DNA of 64,000 nucleotides. Source: Rhodococcus opacus. Lineage in GTDB: Bacteria; Actinomycetota; Actinomycetes; Mycobacteriales; Mycobacteriaceae. Location: contig NZ_JAAXPA010000004.1 of the NCBI RefSeq assembly GCF_012396235.1, forward strand, positions 248,001 to 312,000, written 5' to 3'. Every line of letters begins with the position of its first letter. The first letter of the stretch is position 1. Positions 1-8,217 of this stretch are shown here, piece by piece. Both the position numbers and the translations under genes were made by a program. The notes under the pieces are model-generated. The model saw only the letters and a list, made by a program, of their open reading frames with translations, was not told where the DNA came from and did no database searches.

Positions 1-666
1 AGTCACATCGTCCCGCCGAAGCGTTACCTGTCCCGGTTCGGCCAGTTGCTCGAGAACGCACCCTACTGCGAGCGCGACCTGCACGGGCCGTCCGACACGT
101 TGCAGGTCGAGGGCGCCGACGTGGAGGTGCTCGTCAAGCACCGCACGTCGCACGGGATCGTCGGCACGCGAATGGTGTACCCGCAGCATCCCTTCGACGT
201 CGTGGGCTGGGACGGGTGCCTCTACCCCTACACGTTCAACATCTCCGACTACGAGCCCATCACCGGTCGCGTGCACCAGCCGCCGCCGGCGCATCAGGCG
301 TTCGAGGGCAACAACTTCGTCATCTGCAACTTCGTGCCCCGCAAGGTCGACTACCACCCGCTGTCGATTCCGGTGCCGTACTACCACTCGAACGTCGACT
401 CCGACGAGATCATGTTCTACGTCGGCGGAGACTACGAGGCGCGCAAGGGTTCCGGCATCGGCCAGGGTTCGATCTCGATTCACCCCGGCGGGCATGCGCA
501 CGGTCCGCAGCCGGGCGCGTACGAACGCAGCATCGGGGCCGAGTTCTTCGACGAACTCGCCGTCATGGTCGACACGTTCCGCCCGCTCGAACTCGGCGAG
601 GGTGCAGTGGCCTGCGAGGACTCGGGCTACGCGTGGACGTGGGCAGGACGGGGGCCCAAGCAGTGA
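1..666 (+). CDS. hmgA: Homogentisate 1,2-dioxygenase, C-terminal part (5' end outside window)
   Basis: This enzyme opens the ring of homogentisate to maleylacetoacetate in Tyr/Phe breakdown. The open frame runs from base 1 with no start, so only about 221 C-terminal residues are present. The segment HSNVDSDEIMFYVGGDYEAR followed by GSISIHPGGHAHGPQPG is the iron-binding cupin core: His and Glu ligands near residues 126-133 of the fragment and the last His in GGHAHGP. The stop TGA at 664-666 overlaps the GTG start of the next gene, so the three genes to 2698 are probably one translationally coupled operon. The family assignment is firm; the start lies upstream. Confidence 0.93.
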   Translation, partial: SHIVPPKRYLSRFGQLLENAPYCERDLHGPSDTLQVEGADVEVLVKHRTSHGIVGTRMVYPQHPFDVVGWDGCLYPYTFNISDYEPITGRVHQPPPAHQAFEGNNFVICNFVPRKVDYHPLSIPVPYYHSNVDSDEIMFYVGGDYEARKGSGIGQGSISIHPGGHAHGPQPGAYERSIGAEFFDELAVMVDTFRPLELGEGAVACEDSGYAWTWAGRGPKQ

Positions 667-1520
667 TCTCCGCCCTCTTCGCCGGCCTCTGCGACGACGC
701 CGCACTCTTCCCGCCCGGTAACGCACCCCTGCCCGACGCCGTGCCCGCGCACGCCAGGCATTTGTCGGCGCCGTACGCGGATCTGGTCGGCCCCTTCGTC
801 TTTCCCGTCGCCCGGCTCGACGAACTGACACCTGGTCCGCTCGATCTGAGCCTGACACTGCCCGGCGGCCCGGCCACGCTCGAACCCGCACTGGACCGCC
901 TCGCGCAGATCGACGGTGCCACCGCGGTGGCACTCGAGATCGCGGTCCCGGCCGAGCAGACGGCCGCGGAGTTCTTCGCCGCGATGGACGCCGTCGAGAC
1001 GCTGACCGCCGGACTCGACGTGTTCGTGGAGGTTCCGCGCGGCGAGCGTCGCGCCGATTTCCTCGCCGCGCTGACCGGTAGCCAGTTCGCCGCGAAGTTC
1101 CGCACGGGAGGCGTGGTCGCCGAGGCCTACCCGGACGAGGACGAACTCGCGTCCGCCCTCGCCACCGTCATCGCGTCGGGCGTTCCGTTCAAGGCCACAG
1201 CCGGGCTGCACCACGCCGTCCGCAACACCGATCCGCACACGGGATTCGAACAGCACGGTTTCCTCAACGTGCTGCTCGCCACCCGGCACGCACTCGGCGG
1301 CGCCGGTGTCGACGAGGTGGCCGCCACCCTCGCCGAACGTGACGGCGCACTGCTCGCCCGCGCACTGCGCGACCTCCCGGCCGACGTCGTCGGCGCCGTT
1401 CGCACCGCCTTCCGATCCTTCGGCACGTGCAGCATCCTCGAACCCCTCGAGGATCTCGTCGCACTGAACCTCGTGCCGTCTTCCGCCCTCGCCTCCGCAG
1501 ATCAAGGAGCCCACGCATGA
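663..1520 (+). CDS. Uncharacterised protein of the homogentisate cluster
   Basis: This 285-residue protein starts at GTG 663 inside the hmgA stop (GTGA) and ends with a stop that overlaps the fahA ATG (ATGA). I do not recognise a named family. Sequence blocks such as AAKFRTGG (around residue 140) and KATAGLHHAVR (around 178), followed by FEQHGFLNVLLA, alternate short strands and helices in a way that suggests a TIM-barrel-like fold with paired lysines; this is inference. No signal peptide or membrane span is visible. Its fixed place between ring cleavage and fumarylacetoacetate hydrolysis points to the same pathway, possibly the maleylacetoacetate isomerisation step or a helper of it. It lacks an obvious glutathione-transferase (MaiA) signature. 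Confidence 0.8.
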   Translation: MISALFAGLCDDAALFPPGNAPLPDAVPAHARHLSAPYADLVGPFVFPVARLDELTPGPLDLSLTLPGGPATLEPALDRLAQIDGATAVALEIAVPAEQTAAEFFAAMDAVETLTAGLDVFVEVPRGERRADFLAALTGSQFAAKFRTGGVVAEAYPDEDELASALATVIASGVPFKATAGLHHAVRNTDPHTGFEQHGFLNVLLATRHALGGAGVDEVAATLAERDGALLARALRDLPADVVGAVRTAFRSFGTCSILEPLEDLVALNLVPSSALASADQGAHA

Positions 1521-2698
1521 CCGTCCTCGACATCCCCGCCGATTCCCTCTTCGGGATCGAGAACCTGCCGTACGGCGTGTTCTCGACCGCCGACTCGGCC
1601 CCACGGGTCGGAGTGCGGGTGGGAGATTCCGTCGTGGATCTCGCCGCCGCCCTGGGTGACGACGTCTTCGCGCAGCCCACCCTCAACGCCTTCATGGCGC
1701 AGGGCCGGGCCCGCTGGACCGAGGTCCGCAGGCAGATCACCGAACTCGTGCAGGGCGACGTCGCCGACACCGCGGTGTTCGCCGTCGAGGACGTGACGAT
1801 GCACCTGCCGGTGGCCGTCGCCGACTACGTCGACTTCTACGCCTCCGAGAATCACGCCACCAACCTCGGCCGACTGTTCCGCCCCGACTCCGAGCCTCTG
1901 ATGCCCAACTGGAAGCACCTGCCGGTCGGGTACCACGGGCGGTCGAGCACCGTCATCGTGTCGGGCATCGACGTCATCCGGCCCTGCGGGCAGCGCAAGA
2001 CCCCGGCTCAGGACGCCCCCGACTTCGGTCCGTCCCGCCGCCTCGACATCGAGGCCGAGATGGGATTCCTCGTCGGCGTCCCGACGAAACTGGGGGAGAC
2101 GATCACCCCGGATCAGTTCGCGGAGCACGTGTTCGGCGCGGTCGTCGTGAACGACTGGTCAGCCCGCGACATCCAGGCCTGGGAGTACGTGCCGCTCGGC
2201 CCGTTCCTCGGGAAGAGCTTCGCGACGTCCATCTCCCCGTGGGTGGTTCCCCTCGACGCGCTCGAGGCGGCCCGCATCGACACCCCGACGCAGGATCCGC
2301 AGCCGCTGCCGTACCTGCGCGGCGAGGAGAAGTGGGGCCTGGACATCGACCTGGCCGTCGAATGGAACGGACACGTCGTGTCGCGTCCGCCGTACGCGCA
2401 GATGTACTGGTCGCCGGCGCAGATGCTCGCCCACACCACCGTCAACGGCGCCGCCGCCAGCACGGGCGACCTGTTCGCGTCGGGCACCATCTCCGGACCC
2501 GAGAAGGATCAGCGCGGCGCGTTCATCGAACTGACCTGGGGTGGACAGGAACCCGTCGTCGTGGGGGACGAGAAGCGCACGTTCCTCGAGGACGGCGACG
2601 AGATCGCCATCTCCGCCACCGCACCGGGCCCGAACGGCACCCGCATCGGCTTCGGCGAGGTGCGGGCCCGCATTGCTCCACCCGTGAGTACTTGTTAA
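1517..2698 (+). CDS. fahA: Fumarylacetoacetase
   Basis: This enzyme hydrolyses fumarylacetoacetate to fumarate and acetoacetate, the last step of homogentisate degradation. The 393-residue product has the expected length. It shows the FAH N-terminal domain, then DFYASENHATNLGRLFRP, LPVGYHGR, an acidic metal ligand in IEAEMGF, and the catalytic-core segment VVNDWSARDIQAWEYVPLGP. ATG 1517 is preceded by AAGGAG (1503-1508 region) and overlaps the previous stop. The C-terminal end is odd: the last four residues (VSTC) and the TAA stop lie inside the left arm of a palindrome that recurs at the end of the CoA-transferase gene at 9368, so the tail is probably acquired from that repeat. Confidence 0.95.
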   Translation: MTVLDIPADSLFGIENLPYGVFSTADSAPRVGVRVGDSVVDLAAALGDDVFAQPTLNAFMAQGRARWTEVRRQITELVQGDVADTAVFAVEDVTMHLPVAVADYVDFYASENHATNLGRLFRPDSEPLMPNWKHLPVGYHGRSSTVIVSGIDVIRPCGQRKTPAQDAPDFGPSRRLDIEAEMGFLVGVPTKLGETITPDQFAEHVFGAVVVNDWSARDIQAWEYVPLGPFLGKSFATSISPWVVPLDALEAARIDTPTQDPQPLPYLRGEEKWGLDIDLAVEWNGHVVSRPPYAQMYWSPAQMLAHTTVNGAAASTGDLFASGTISGPEKDQRGAFIELTWGGQEPVVVGDEKRTFLEDGDEIAISATAPGPNGTRIGFGEVRARIAPPVSTC

Positions 2699-2726
2699 CC
2701 GCGGGCGGTTGACAAGTACTCACGGG
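2681..2726. repeat. Palindromic repeat, copy 1 (contains fahA stop)
   Basis: Left arm 2681-2702 and right arm 2705-2726 are inverted copies of 22 bases with one mismatch (a G-U pair in RNA) and a 2-base loop. The core GTGAGTACTTGTTAA is shared exactly with copy 2 at 9354-9368. The TAA at 2696-2698 ends fahA. No T-run follows. Only 15 bases separate the right arm from the next ATG, so it may attenuate or process the transcript rather than end it fully. Confidence 0.85.
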
Positions 2727-2741
2727 TGGTAGGCAGTAGTC

Positions 2742-3524
2742 ATGACCGAGAACTTCGTCGAGACCACTGCCGAGCCGGACACCGGCGTCGCGTTCCTCAC
2801 CCTGAACCGCCCCGAGCAGCGCAATCCGCTGTCGTCCGAGGCCATGCGGGACGTCACCGCGGCGCTCCGAAAGCTGGGCGACGACGACACCACGCGCGTC
2901 GTCGTCATCAGGGCTGCAGGACCGGTGTTCTCCGCAGGCCACGACCTGAAGGAGATGATCGGCCGCACACTCGAGGACGAGCAGGCCATCTTCGACACCT
3001 GCGTCGAGATGATGCAGACCGTGCAGGACATTCCCCAACCGGTCATCGCGTCCGTCCAGGGCGCGGCGGTCGCGGCGGGCTGTCAGCTCGCGGCGTCGTG
3101 CGACCTGGTCGTCGCGTCGTCGAACGCCGTGTTCGGGACGCCGGGGGTGAAGATCGGCCTGTTCTGCTCCACTCCGATGGTGGCCTTCAGCCGCGCGATC
3201 GGACGTAAGCGCGCCCTGCAGATGCTGCTCACCGGTGAGACGATCGGGGCGGAGACCGCCGCCGACTGGGGGCTGGTGAACCTGGTCGTGGCACCCGAGG
3301 AACTCGACGCGCAGACCCGGGCTCTCGCCGCGAAGATCACGAAGGCCAGCCCGCTCACGGTGAAAATCGGCAAGCAGGCGTTCTACCGGCAGATCGAGCT
3401 CCCTCAAGGCGAGGCCTACGCGGCGATGGCGGAGACGATGGCCACCAACGCGATCACATGCGACGCCCAGGAGGGCATGCAGGCGTTCGTCGACAAGCGC
3501 ACACCGCAGTGGCAGGGAAAATAG
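2742..3524 (+). CDS. Enoyl-CoA hydratase/isomerase family protein
   Basis: Crotonase-fold enzyme acting on acyl-CoA esters; the exact substrate is unknown. Its 260 residues match the family length. The oxyanion-hole segments are visible as FSAGHDLKEM (about residues 64-73) and QGAAVAAGCQLAASCDL (about 107-123), followed by GTPGVKIGLFCSTP. The ATG at 2742 follows GGTAGG at a normal spacing and sits directly after the palindrome at 2681-2726. It is transcribed in the same direction as fahA but belongs functionally with the acyl-CoA synthetase downstream. The Glu residues used for hydration in classical ECH are not clearly placed, so isomerase or another crotonase reaction is possible. Confidence 0.85.
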   Translation: MTENFVETTAEPDTGVAFLTLNRPEQRNPLSSEAMRDVTAALRKLGDDDTTRVVVIRAAGPVFSAGHDLKEMIGRTLEDEQAIFDTCVEMMQTVQDIPQPVIASVQGAAVAAGCQLAASCDLVVASSNAVFGTPGVKIGLFCSTPMVAFSRAIGRKRALQMLLTGETIGAETAADWGLVNLVVAPEELDAQTRALAAKITKASPLTVKIGKQAFYRQIELPQGEAYAAMAETMATNAITCDAQEGMQAFVDKRTPQWQGK

Positions 3525-3684
3525 CGCGCGCTGTCTGCATTGCGCGGTCCAGCGAACCGGCGAAGTATTGACCGTGCAGTGGCTGCGGCCGCGGGCCGTC
3601 GGTGCCCGCTGACGGTGGACCGCGACGGGTCGGTCACCGAGATCGTTCTCACTGCGGGGCGACCCCCGCGGGAGGTGACTATCG

Positions 3685-4293
3685 ATGTTCATCCAGGTTA
3701 TTCAAGGAAAGGTGTCCGACGAGGCCGGCCTGCGCCGGTGCATGGACCGCTGGACGGAGGACGTGCGACCGGGAGCGACGGGCTTCCTGGGCTGCACCCA
3801 AGGATTGTGCGACGACGGAACGTTCATCGCCCTCGCGCGGTTCGAATCGGCCGAAGCCGCCCGGCGAAACAGCGAGCGTCCCGAGCAGGGCGCGTGGTGG
3901 GCAGAGACCGAGAGGTGCTTCGAGGGTGCCGTGTCGTTCATGGACTGCCCGGACGTGATGGAGTGGATGGGTGGTGGCTCGGACGACGCGACATTCGTTC
4001 AGGTCATGGAGGGGCACACCTCCGACGCGAGTCGGATGCGGGAGCTGCTGGAACAGGCCGAACCCCAGGTTCATCAGCTGCGCCCGGAGATCCTCGGCGG
4101 AACGTTGTGCACGTACGGCGACGGCGGGTATGTCGAGGCGGTGTACTTCACCTCGGAATCGGAGGCCCGCGAGCACGAGAAGGTCGAGATCCCGGACGAC
4201 CTGCGGTCGTTGTTCGAGGAAGAGGGGCGGTTGATGGGCGACGTGTCGTACTACGACATGCACGAGCCGATGTTGGTGCCTGCAAGGCGGTAG
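3685..4293 (+). CDS. Conserved protein with duplicated dimeric alpha/beta-barrel halves
   Basis: A 202-residue soluble protein made of two related halves. The first begins MFIQVIQGKVSDEAGLR and contains GFLGCTQGLCDDGTFIALARF; the second begins about residue 100 with TFVQVMEGHTSDASRMR and contains ILGGTLCTYGDGGYVEAVYF. Both end in short strands (AVSFMDCPDV and DVSYYDMHEP). This pattern is that of an antibiotic-biosynthesis-monooxygenase/Dabb-like ferredoxin fold fused head to tail. No catalytic residues can be assigned. It lies between an enoyl-CoA hydratase and an acyl-CoA synthetase on the same strand, 45 bases ahead of the latter. Confidence 0.75.
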   Translation: MFIQVIQGKVSDEAGLRRCMDRWTEDVRPGATGFLGCTQGLCDDGTFIALARFESAEAARRNSERPEQGAWWAETERCFEGAVSFMDCPDVMEWMGGGSDDATFVQVMEGHTSDASRMRELLEQAEPQVHQLRPEILGGTLCTYGDGGYVEAVYFTSESEAREHEKVEIPDDLRSLFEEEGRLMGDVSYYDMHEPMLVPARR

Positions 4294-4338
4294 CCGAAAC
4301 CTCCGGCAAGGTACTTGGACGTCCTATAACCTTCGTGC

Positions 4339-5862
4339 ATGAGTCTGGATGCGCGTACCGATACCGTCGACGGAGTGCTGCGGCGCTCGGCCGCCAAGTT
4401 CCCCGACCGCAGGGCGCTGACGTTCGAAGACCGCACGTGGACGTACCGTGAACTCGACGACGCGGTCAGCCGAGCGGCCGCCTACCTGCAGTCGCTCGGA
4501 CTGTCGGCCGGTGAGCGGGTGGCCGCGTACGGCACCAACTCGGACGCGTACACGATCGGGTTCCTGGCCTGCGCGCGTGCGGGTCTCGTGCACGTCCCCG
4601 TCAACTATGCGCTCGAGGGCGAGGAGCTGACCTATCTGGTGTCGCAGTCCGGGAGCGCCGCCGTGCTGGTCGATCCGGCGCTGAGGGGCGCGCTCGACTC
4701 GGTCCGGGACGCGCTCGAACTGCGCCACGTGGTGCCCCTGCGCGACGCCGAAGACTCGCTTCTCGCCCACAGCGGCTCCGGCGACGTACCCGTGCTCGCG
4801 GTGCCGGTCGCATCCACCGATCTGGCGCAATTGCTGTACACGTCCGGGACGACATCGAAGCCGAAGGGCGCCATGATGACTCACGGCGGTCTCGTGCACG
4901 AGTACGTGTCGTCCGTGATCGCCCTCGCGCTGAGCGACGGCGACAATCCGCTGATCTGCATGCCGCTGTACCACTCGGCGGGCATGCACGTCTTCATGAT
5001 GCCGTACCTGTCGGTGGGCGCCACCGTGAATCTGATGCAAACCCCGGACATCCCGGAGATCCTGCGGCGCATCGAGGCGGATCGCATCGGCTCGCTGTTC
5101 CTGGCGCCGACGGTGTGGGTGCCGCTCGCCGGACATCCGGATCTCGAGACCCGCGACCTGTCGTCGCTGAAGAAGGCGCAGTACGGCGCGTCGATCATGC
5201 CGGTGACGGTGCTGAACAGGCTGCGTGAACGCTACCCCGACCTCGGGTTCTACAACTGCTTCGGACAGTCCGAGATCGGTCCGCTCGCCACGGTGCTGCA
5301 GCCCGAGGAACACGAGGAGCGGCCGTCGTCGTGCGGCAAGGCCGTGTTCTTCGTCGAAACGCGGGTGGTGGATCCGGACGGCAACGACGTTCCGGACGGC
5401 ACGCCCGGTGAGGTGCTCTACCGTTCACCCCAGCTGTGCCTGGGGTACTGGGACAACCCCGACGCCACCGCGGAGGCGTTCCGCGACGGCTGGTTCCACT
5501 CGGGCGATCTGGTGACGCGGGACCCGGAGGGGTACATCACCGTCGTCGACCGCATCAAGGACGTCATCAACACCGGCGGCATCCTGGTGGCGTCGCGCGA
5601 GGTCGAGGACGCCGTCTACACGCATCCGGACGTGGCCGAGGTGGCCGTCATCGGGACCCCGGACGACAAGTGGATCGAGGCGATCACCGCGGTGGTGGTG
5701 CTGCGGGAGAACGCGGCCGGCGTGACGCCGGACGGGTTGATCGCCCACGTCAAGGAGCGCATCGCGCCGTTCAAGGTGCCCAAGCAGGTGGTGTTCGTGG
5801 ACGAGCTGCCCCGCAACCAGAGCGGGAAGCTTCTCAAACGCGAACTGCGGGCGACGCTCTGA
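4339..5862 (+). CDS. Acyl-CoA synthetase (AMP-forming)
   Basis: This ligase activates a carboxylic acid to its CoA thioester via an acyl-adenylate. The 507 residues hold the P-loop-like motif LLYTSGTTSKPKGAMMTHGG (about 164-183), the A5/A7 region YNCFGQSEIG and SGDLVTRDPEGYI, the hinge DRIKDVINTGG and the C-terminal lysine motif PRNQSGKLLKRELR. Length and motifs fit medium- or long-chain fatty-acyl or aromatic acid ligases; the substrate cannot be read from sequence. ATG 4339 gives the standard N-terminus. The stop is immediately followed by the stop of the convergent LacI-type gene, with no spacer. Confidence 0.9.
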   Translation: MSLDARTDTVDGVLRRSAAKFPDRRALTFEDRTWTYRELDDAVSRAAAYLQSLGLSAGERVAAYGTNSDAYTIGFLACARAGLVHVPVNYALEGEELTYLVSQSGSAAVLVDPALRGALDSVRDALELRHVVPLRDAEDSLLAHSGSGDVPVLAVPVASTDLAQLLYTSGTTSKPKGAMMTHGGLVHEYVSSVIALALSDGDNPLICMPLYHSAGMHVFMMPYLSVGATVNLMQTPDIPEILRRIEADRIGSLFLAPTVWVPLAGHPDLETRDLSSLKKAQYGASIMPVTVLNRLRERYPDLGFYNCFGQSEIGPLATVLQPEEHEERPSSCGKAVFFVETRVVDPDGNDVPDGTPGEVLYRSPQLCLGYWDNPDATAEAFRDGWFHSGDLVTRDPEGYITVVDRIKDVINTGGILVASREVEDAVYTHPDVAEVAVIGTPDDKWIEAITAVVVLRENAAGVTPDGLIAHVKERIAPFKVPKQVVFVDELPRNQSGKLLKRELRATL

Positions 5863-6897
5863 CTACTTCCTGGTCGACGCCCGCTCGATCAGCTCGACCG
5901 GGAGTTTCACCGATTCCACGTCGTTGCCCGCGATGATCGACAGGAGATGACGCACACCCGTCGCGCCGATCAGGCGCGCGGGTGACCGGACGGTTGTCAG
6001 CGGCACCGGCAGCTGGGCGACCACCGGAATGTCGTTGTATCCGACGAGCGCGAGATCTTCGGGGATCCGCAGCCCGAGGTCCCGGGCGACGCCGAGTACG
6101 CCGATCGCGATGGTGTCGCTGACGGTGAAGATCGCCTCGGGACGCGAATCCGACTCGAGGAGAACGGTGGCCGCGGCGACACCGCCGGACACGTCGAAGT
6201 CGGAGCGGACGACGCGATCCGGGCGGAGTTCGATGCCGTTCTCGGCCAGCGCGTCGCGGAACCCGGCGAGGCGGTCGCGGGAGGTGCTCGCATGGTCGGG
6301 GCCTGCGATGACGGCGACCTCGGTGAAGCCGCGGTCGAGGAGATGGCGTCCGGCGAGGTAGCCGCCGCGGTGGTCGTCGCCGGACACGAACGGCAGACCG
6401 ACGTCGGCGTGCCGGTTGAGCTGCAGCATCGGCAGTGCCCCCACCGACAGCGAGTCGACGAATTCGCGGCCGGGACTGTGCAGGCTGCTGAGCAGCAGAC
6501 CGTCCACCTGCCTGCTGACGAGGAACTCGATGGCGCGGCGCTGGGCGTCGAGGTCATCGGGTGGGCTCGACAGCAGCACGGAGTAGCCGGCCTGCGTTGC
6601 CGTCTCCTCGATGCCCTGGAACATGGTCGCGACCACGCCGTCGGTGAGTCGCGGCATGACGACGCCGAGGGTGGTGGTCTTCCGGGTCCGCAGGCTCGCG
6701 GCCCACAGGTTGGGCTGGTAGCCGAGTTCCACCGCCACCTCGCGCACCCGCAGCGCGGCCTCGGACCAGCCGTCGGCGGGTTCGGGCTGCCGGAGCACCC
6801 GGGACGCCGTCGACACGTGGACGCCGGCGCGTTCGGCGATCTCGCGGAGGGTAGGCGGACGCCCGGAGGTGCGTGTCGGGCGGTCCGGCTGGTTCAC
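5863..6897 (-). CDS. LacI-family transcriptional regulator
   Basis: DNA-binding repressor, probably of the divergent gcdH operon. The N-terminal helix-turn-helix reads PTLREIAERAGVHVSTASRVL, followed by the hinge-helix region and a periplasmic-binding-protein-like sensor domain (TTTLGVVMPRL... VDGLLLSSLHSPG ... DLALVGYNDIPVVAQL), about 344 residues in all. I chose GTG at 6895-6897 because GAGG lies 7 bases upstream; the longer TTG at 6903 would leave almost no spacer. The divergent intergenic region holds a 28-bp palindrome suitable as its operator. The ligand is unknown; dicarboxylate or glutarate-derived compounds are inferred from the neighbours. Confidence 0.9.
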   Translation of the reverse strand: MNQPDRPTRTSGRPPTLREIAERAGVHVSTASRVLRQPEPADGWSEAALRVREVAVELGYQPNLWAASLRTRKTTTLGVVMPRLTDGVVATMFQGIEETATQAGYSVLLSSPPDDLDAQRRAIEFLVSRQVDGLLLSSLHSPGREFVDSLSVGALPMLQLNRHADVGLPFVSGDDHRGGYLAGRHLLDRGFTEVAVIAGPDHASTSRDRLAGFRDALAENGIELRPDRVVRSDFDVSGGVAAATVLLESDSRPEAIFTVSDTIAIGVLGVARDLGLRIPEDLALVGYNDIPVVAQLPVPLTTVRSPARLIGATGVRHLLSIIAGNDVESVKLPVELIERASTRK

Positions 6898-6975
6898 GGG
6901 CAATCCTCGCGCTCGGGGACGGGGGCCGGTGGGCGTCGTGGTTGACGGCCGCCGGAACGCGCCTTAGTCTACGTG

Positions 6976-6989
6976 ACGAAATCGTTCGT
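6976..6989. promoter_or_regulatory. Secondary palindrome in lacI-gcdH intergenic region
   Basis: ACGAA-ATCG-TTCGT, a perfect 5-bp inverted repeat that abuts and overlaps by two bases the larger operator at 6988-7015. It may be a second regulator half-site or part of the promoter. Confidence 0.4.
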
Positions 6990-7015
6990 GCAATCGTTCT
7001 CGCGAACGTTTGCAC
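6988..7015. promoter_or_regulatory. Candidate LacI-family operator
   Basis: A 28-bp inverted repeat, GTGCAA-N-CGTTC-TCGC-GAACG-N-TTGCAC, with both arms matching at 11 of 12 positions. It lies 30 bp upstream of the gcdH ATG and about 90 bp upstream of the divergent regulator start. The centred C-G core with symmetric arms is typical of LacI-family sites. Confidence 0.7.
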
Positions 7016-7044
7016 ATCAGCCCCACCGGCCCCGTGGAGGAACA

Positions 7045-8217
7045 ATGTCCGACCCGCAGTCCCTGTCCCAGCTGTTCGCCCTCGACTCGCTGCTCGACAC
7101 CGAGGAGATCGCGATCCGCGACACCGTGCGCCGATTCGCGGACGAGAAGATCCGGCCGCACATCGGCGAATGGTTCGAAGCGGCGGCACTGCCCGTGCGT
7201 GAACTGGCGGAAGGGCTGGGCGAACTCGGCGTGCTCGGCATGCACCTCGAGGGATACGGCTGCGCCGGCATGAGCGCCACCGCCTACGGCCTGGCCTGCC
7301 TGGAACTCGAGGCCGTCGACTCCGGAATCCGCAGCCTCGTGTCCGTCCAGGGCTCGCTGGCCATGTACGCGATCCACCACTACGGCAGCGAAGACCAGAA
7401 GCAGGAATGGCTGCCCCGCATGGCCGCGGGCACGGCGATCGGCTGCTTCGGACTGACCGAGCCCGACTTCGGCTCCAACCCCGCCGGCATGCGCACGGGC
7501 GCCAAGCGGGACGGTGACGACTGGATCCTCAACGGCACCAAGATGTGGATCACCAACGGATCCGTCGCCGACGTCGCCGTCGTGTGGGCACGCACCGACG
7601 ACGGCATCCGCGGATTCGTCGTGCCCACCGACACCCCCGGCTTCTCGGCGCCCGAGATCAAGCACAAGATGTCGCTGCGGGCGTCCGTCACCTCGGAACT
7701 CGTGCTCGAGGACGTCCGGCTGCCCGAATCCGCGATGCTGCCCGAGGCCAAGGGACTGTCCGGTCCGCTGGGCTGCCTCAACGAGGCACGGTTCGGCATC
7801 ATCTTCGGTGCGATGGGCGCCGCCCGCGACTGCCTCGAATCCGCCATCTCCTACGCGCAGGACCGTCAGGTCTTCGACAAGTCGCTCGCCGCTTACCAGA
7901 TCACGCAGGTCAAGATCGCCGACATGGCCCTCGAGGTCGGTAAGGGCCACCTGCTCGCGTACCACCTCGGACGTCTCAAGGATCGCGGCGTGGCGCGTCC
8001 CGAGCAGGTCAGCACGGGCAAGCTGAACAACGTCCGCGAGGCCATCGCCATCGCCCGCGAGTGCCGGACCATCCTCGGCGCCAACGGAATCACACTGGAA
8101 TACCCCGTGATCCGTCACGCCAACAACCTCGAGTCCGTGCTCACCTACGAGGGAACGTCCGAGGTGCACCAGCTCGTGATCGGCAAGGCGCTGACGGGCG
8201 AGGCAGCGTTCCGGTGA
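7045..8217 (+). CDS. gcdH: Glutaryl-CoA dehydrogenase-type acyl-CoA dehydrogenase
   Basis: FAD enzyme that oxidises and decarboxylates glutaryl-CoA to crotonyl-CoA. The 390 residues show the acyl-CoA dehydrogenase signature GCFGLTEPDFGSNPAGMRT (FAD/substrate loop) and the C-terminal catalytic-base motif YEGTSEVHQLVIGKALTG with Glu of YEGT. The GCDH subclass is favoured by overall resemblance and by the adjoining class III CoA-transferase, a pairing known for glutarate use. ATG 7045 follows GGAGG by four bases; an earlier ATG at 6973 would run through the operator and is rejected. Expression is probably repressed by the divergent LacI-type protein. Confidence 0.85.
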   Translation: MSDPQSLSQLFALDSLLDTEEIAIRDTVRRFADEKIRPHIGEWFEAAALPVRELAEGLGELGVLGMHLEGYGCAGMSATAYGLACLELEAVDSGIRSLVSVQGSLAMYAIHHYGSEDQKQEWLPRMAAGTAIGCFGLTEPDFGSNPAGMRTGAKRDGDDWILNGTKMWITNGSVADVAVVWARTDDGIRGFVVPTDTPGFSAPEIKHKMSLRASVTSELVLEDVRLPESAMLPEAKGLSGPLGCLNEARFGIIFGAMGAARDCLESAISYAQDRQVFDKSLAAYQITQVKIADMALEVGKGHLLAYHLGRLKDRGVARPEQVSTGKLNNVREAIAIARECRTILGANGITLEYPVIRHANNLESVLTYEGTSEVHQLVIGKALTGEAAFR

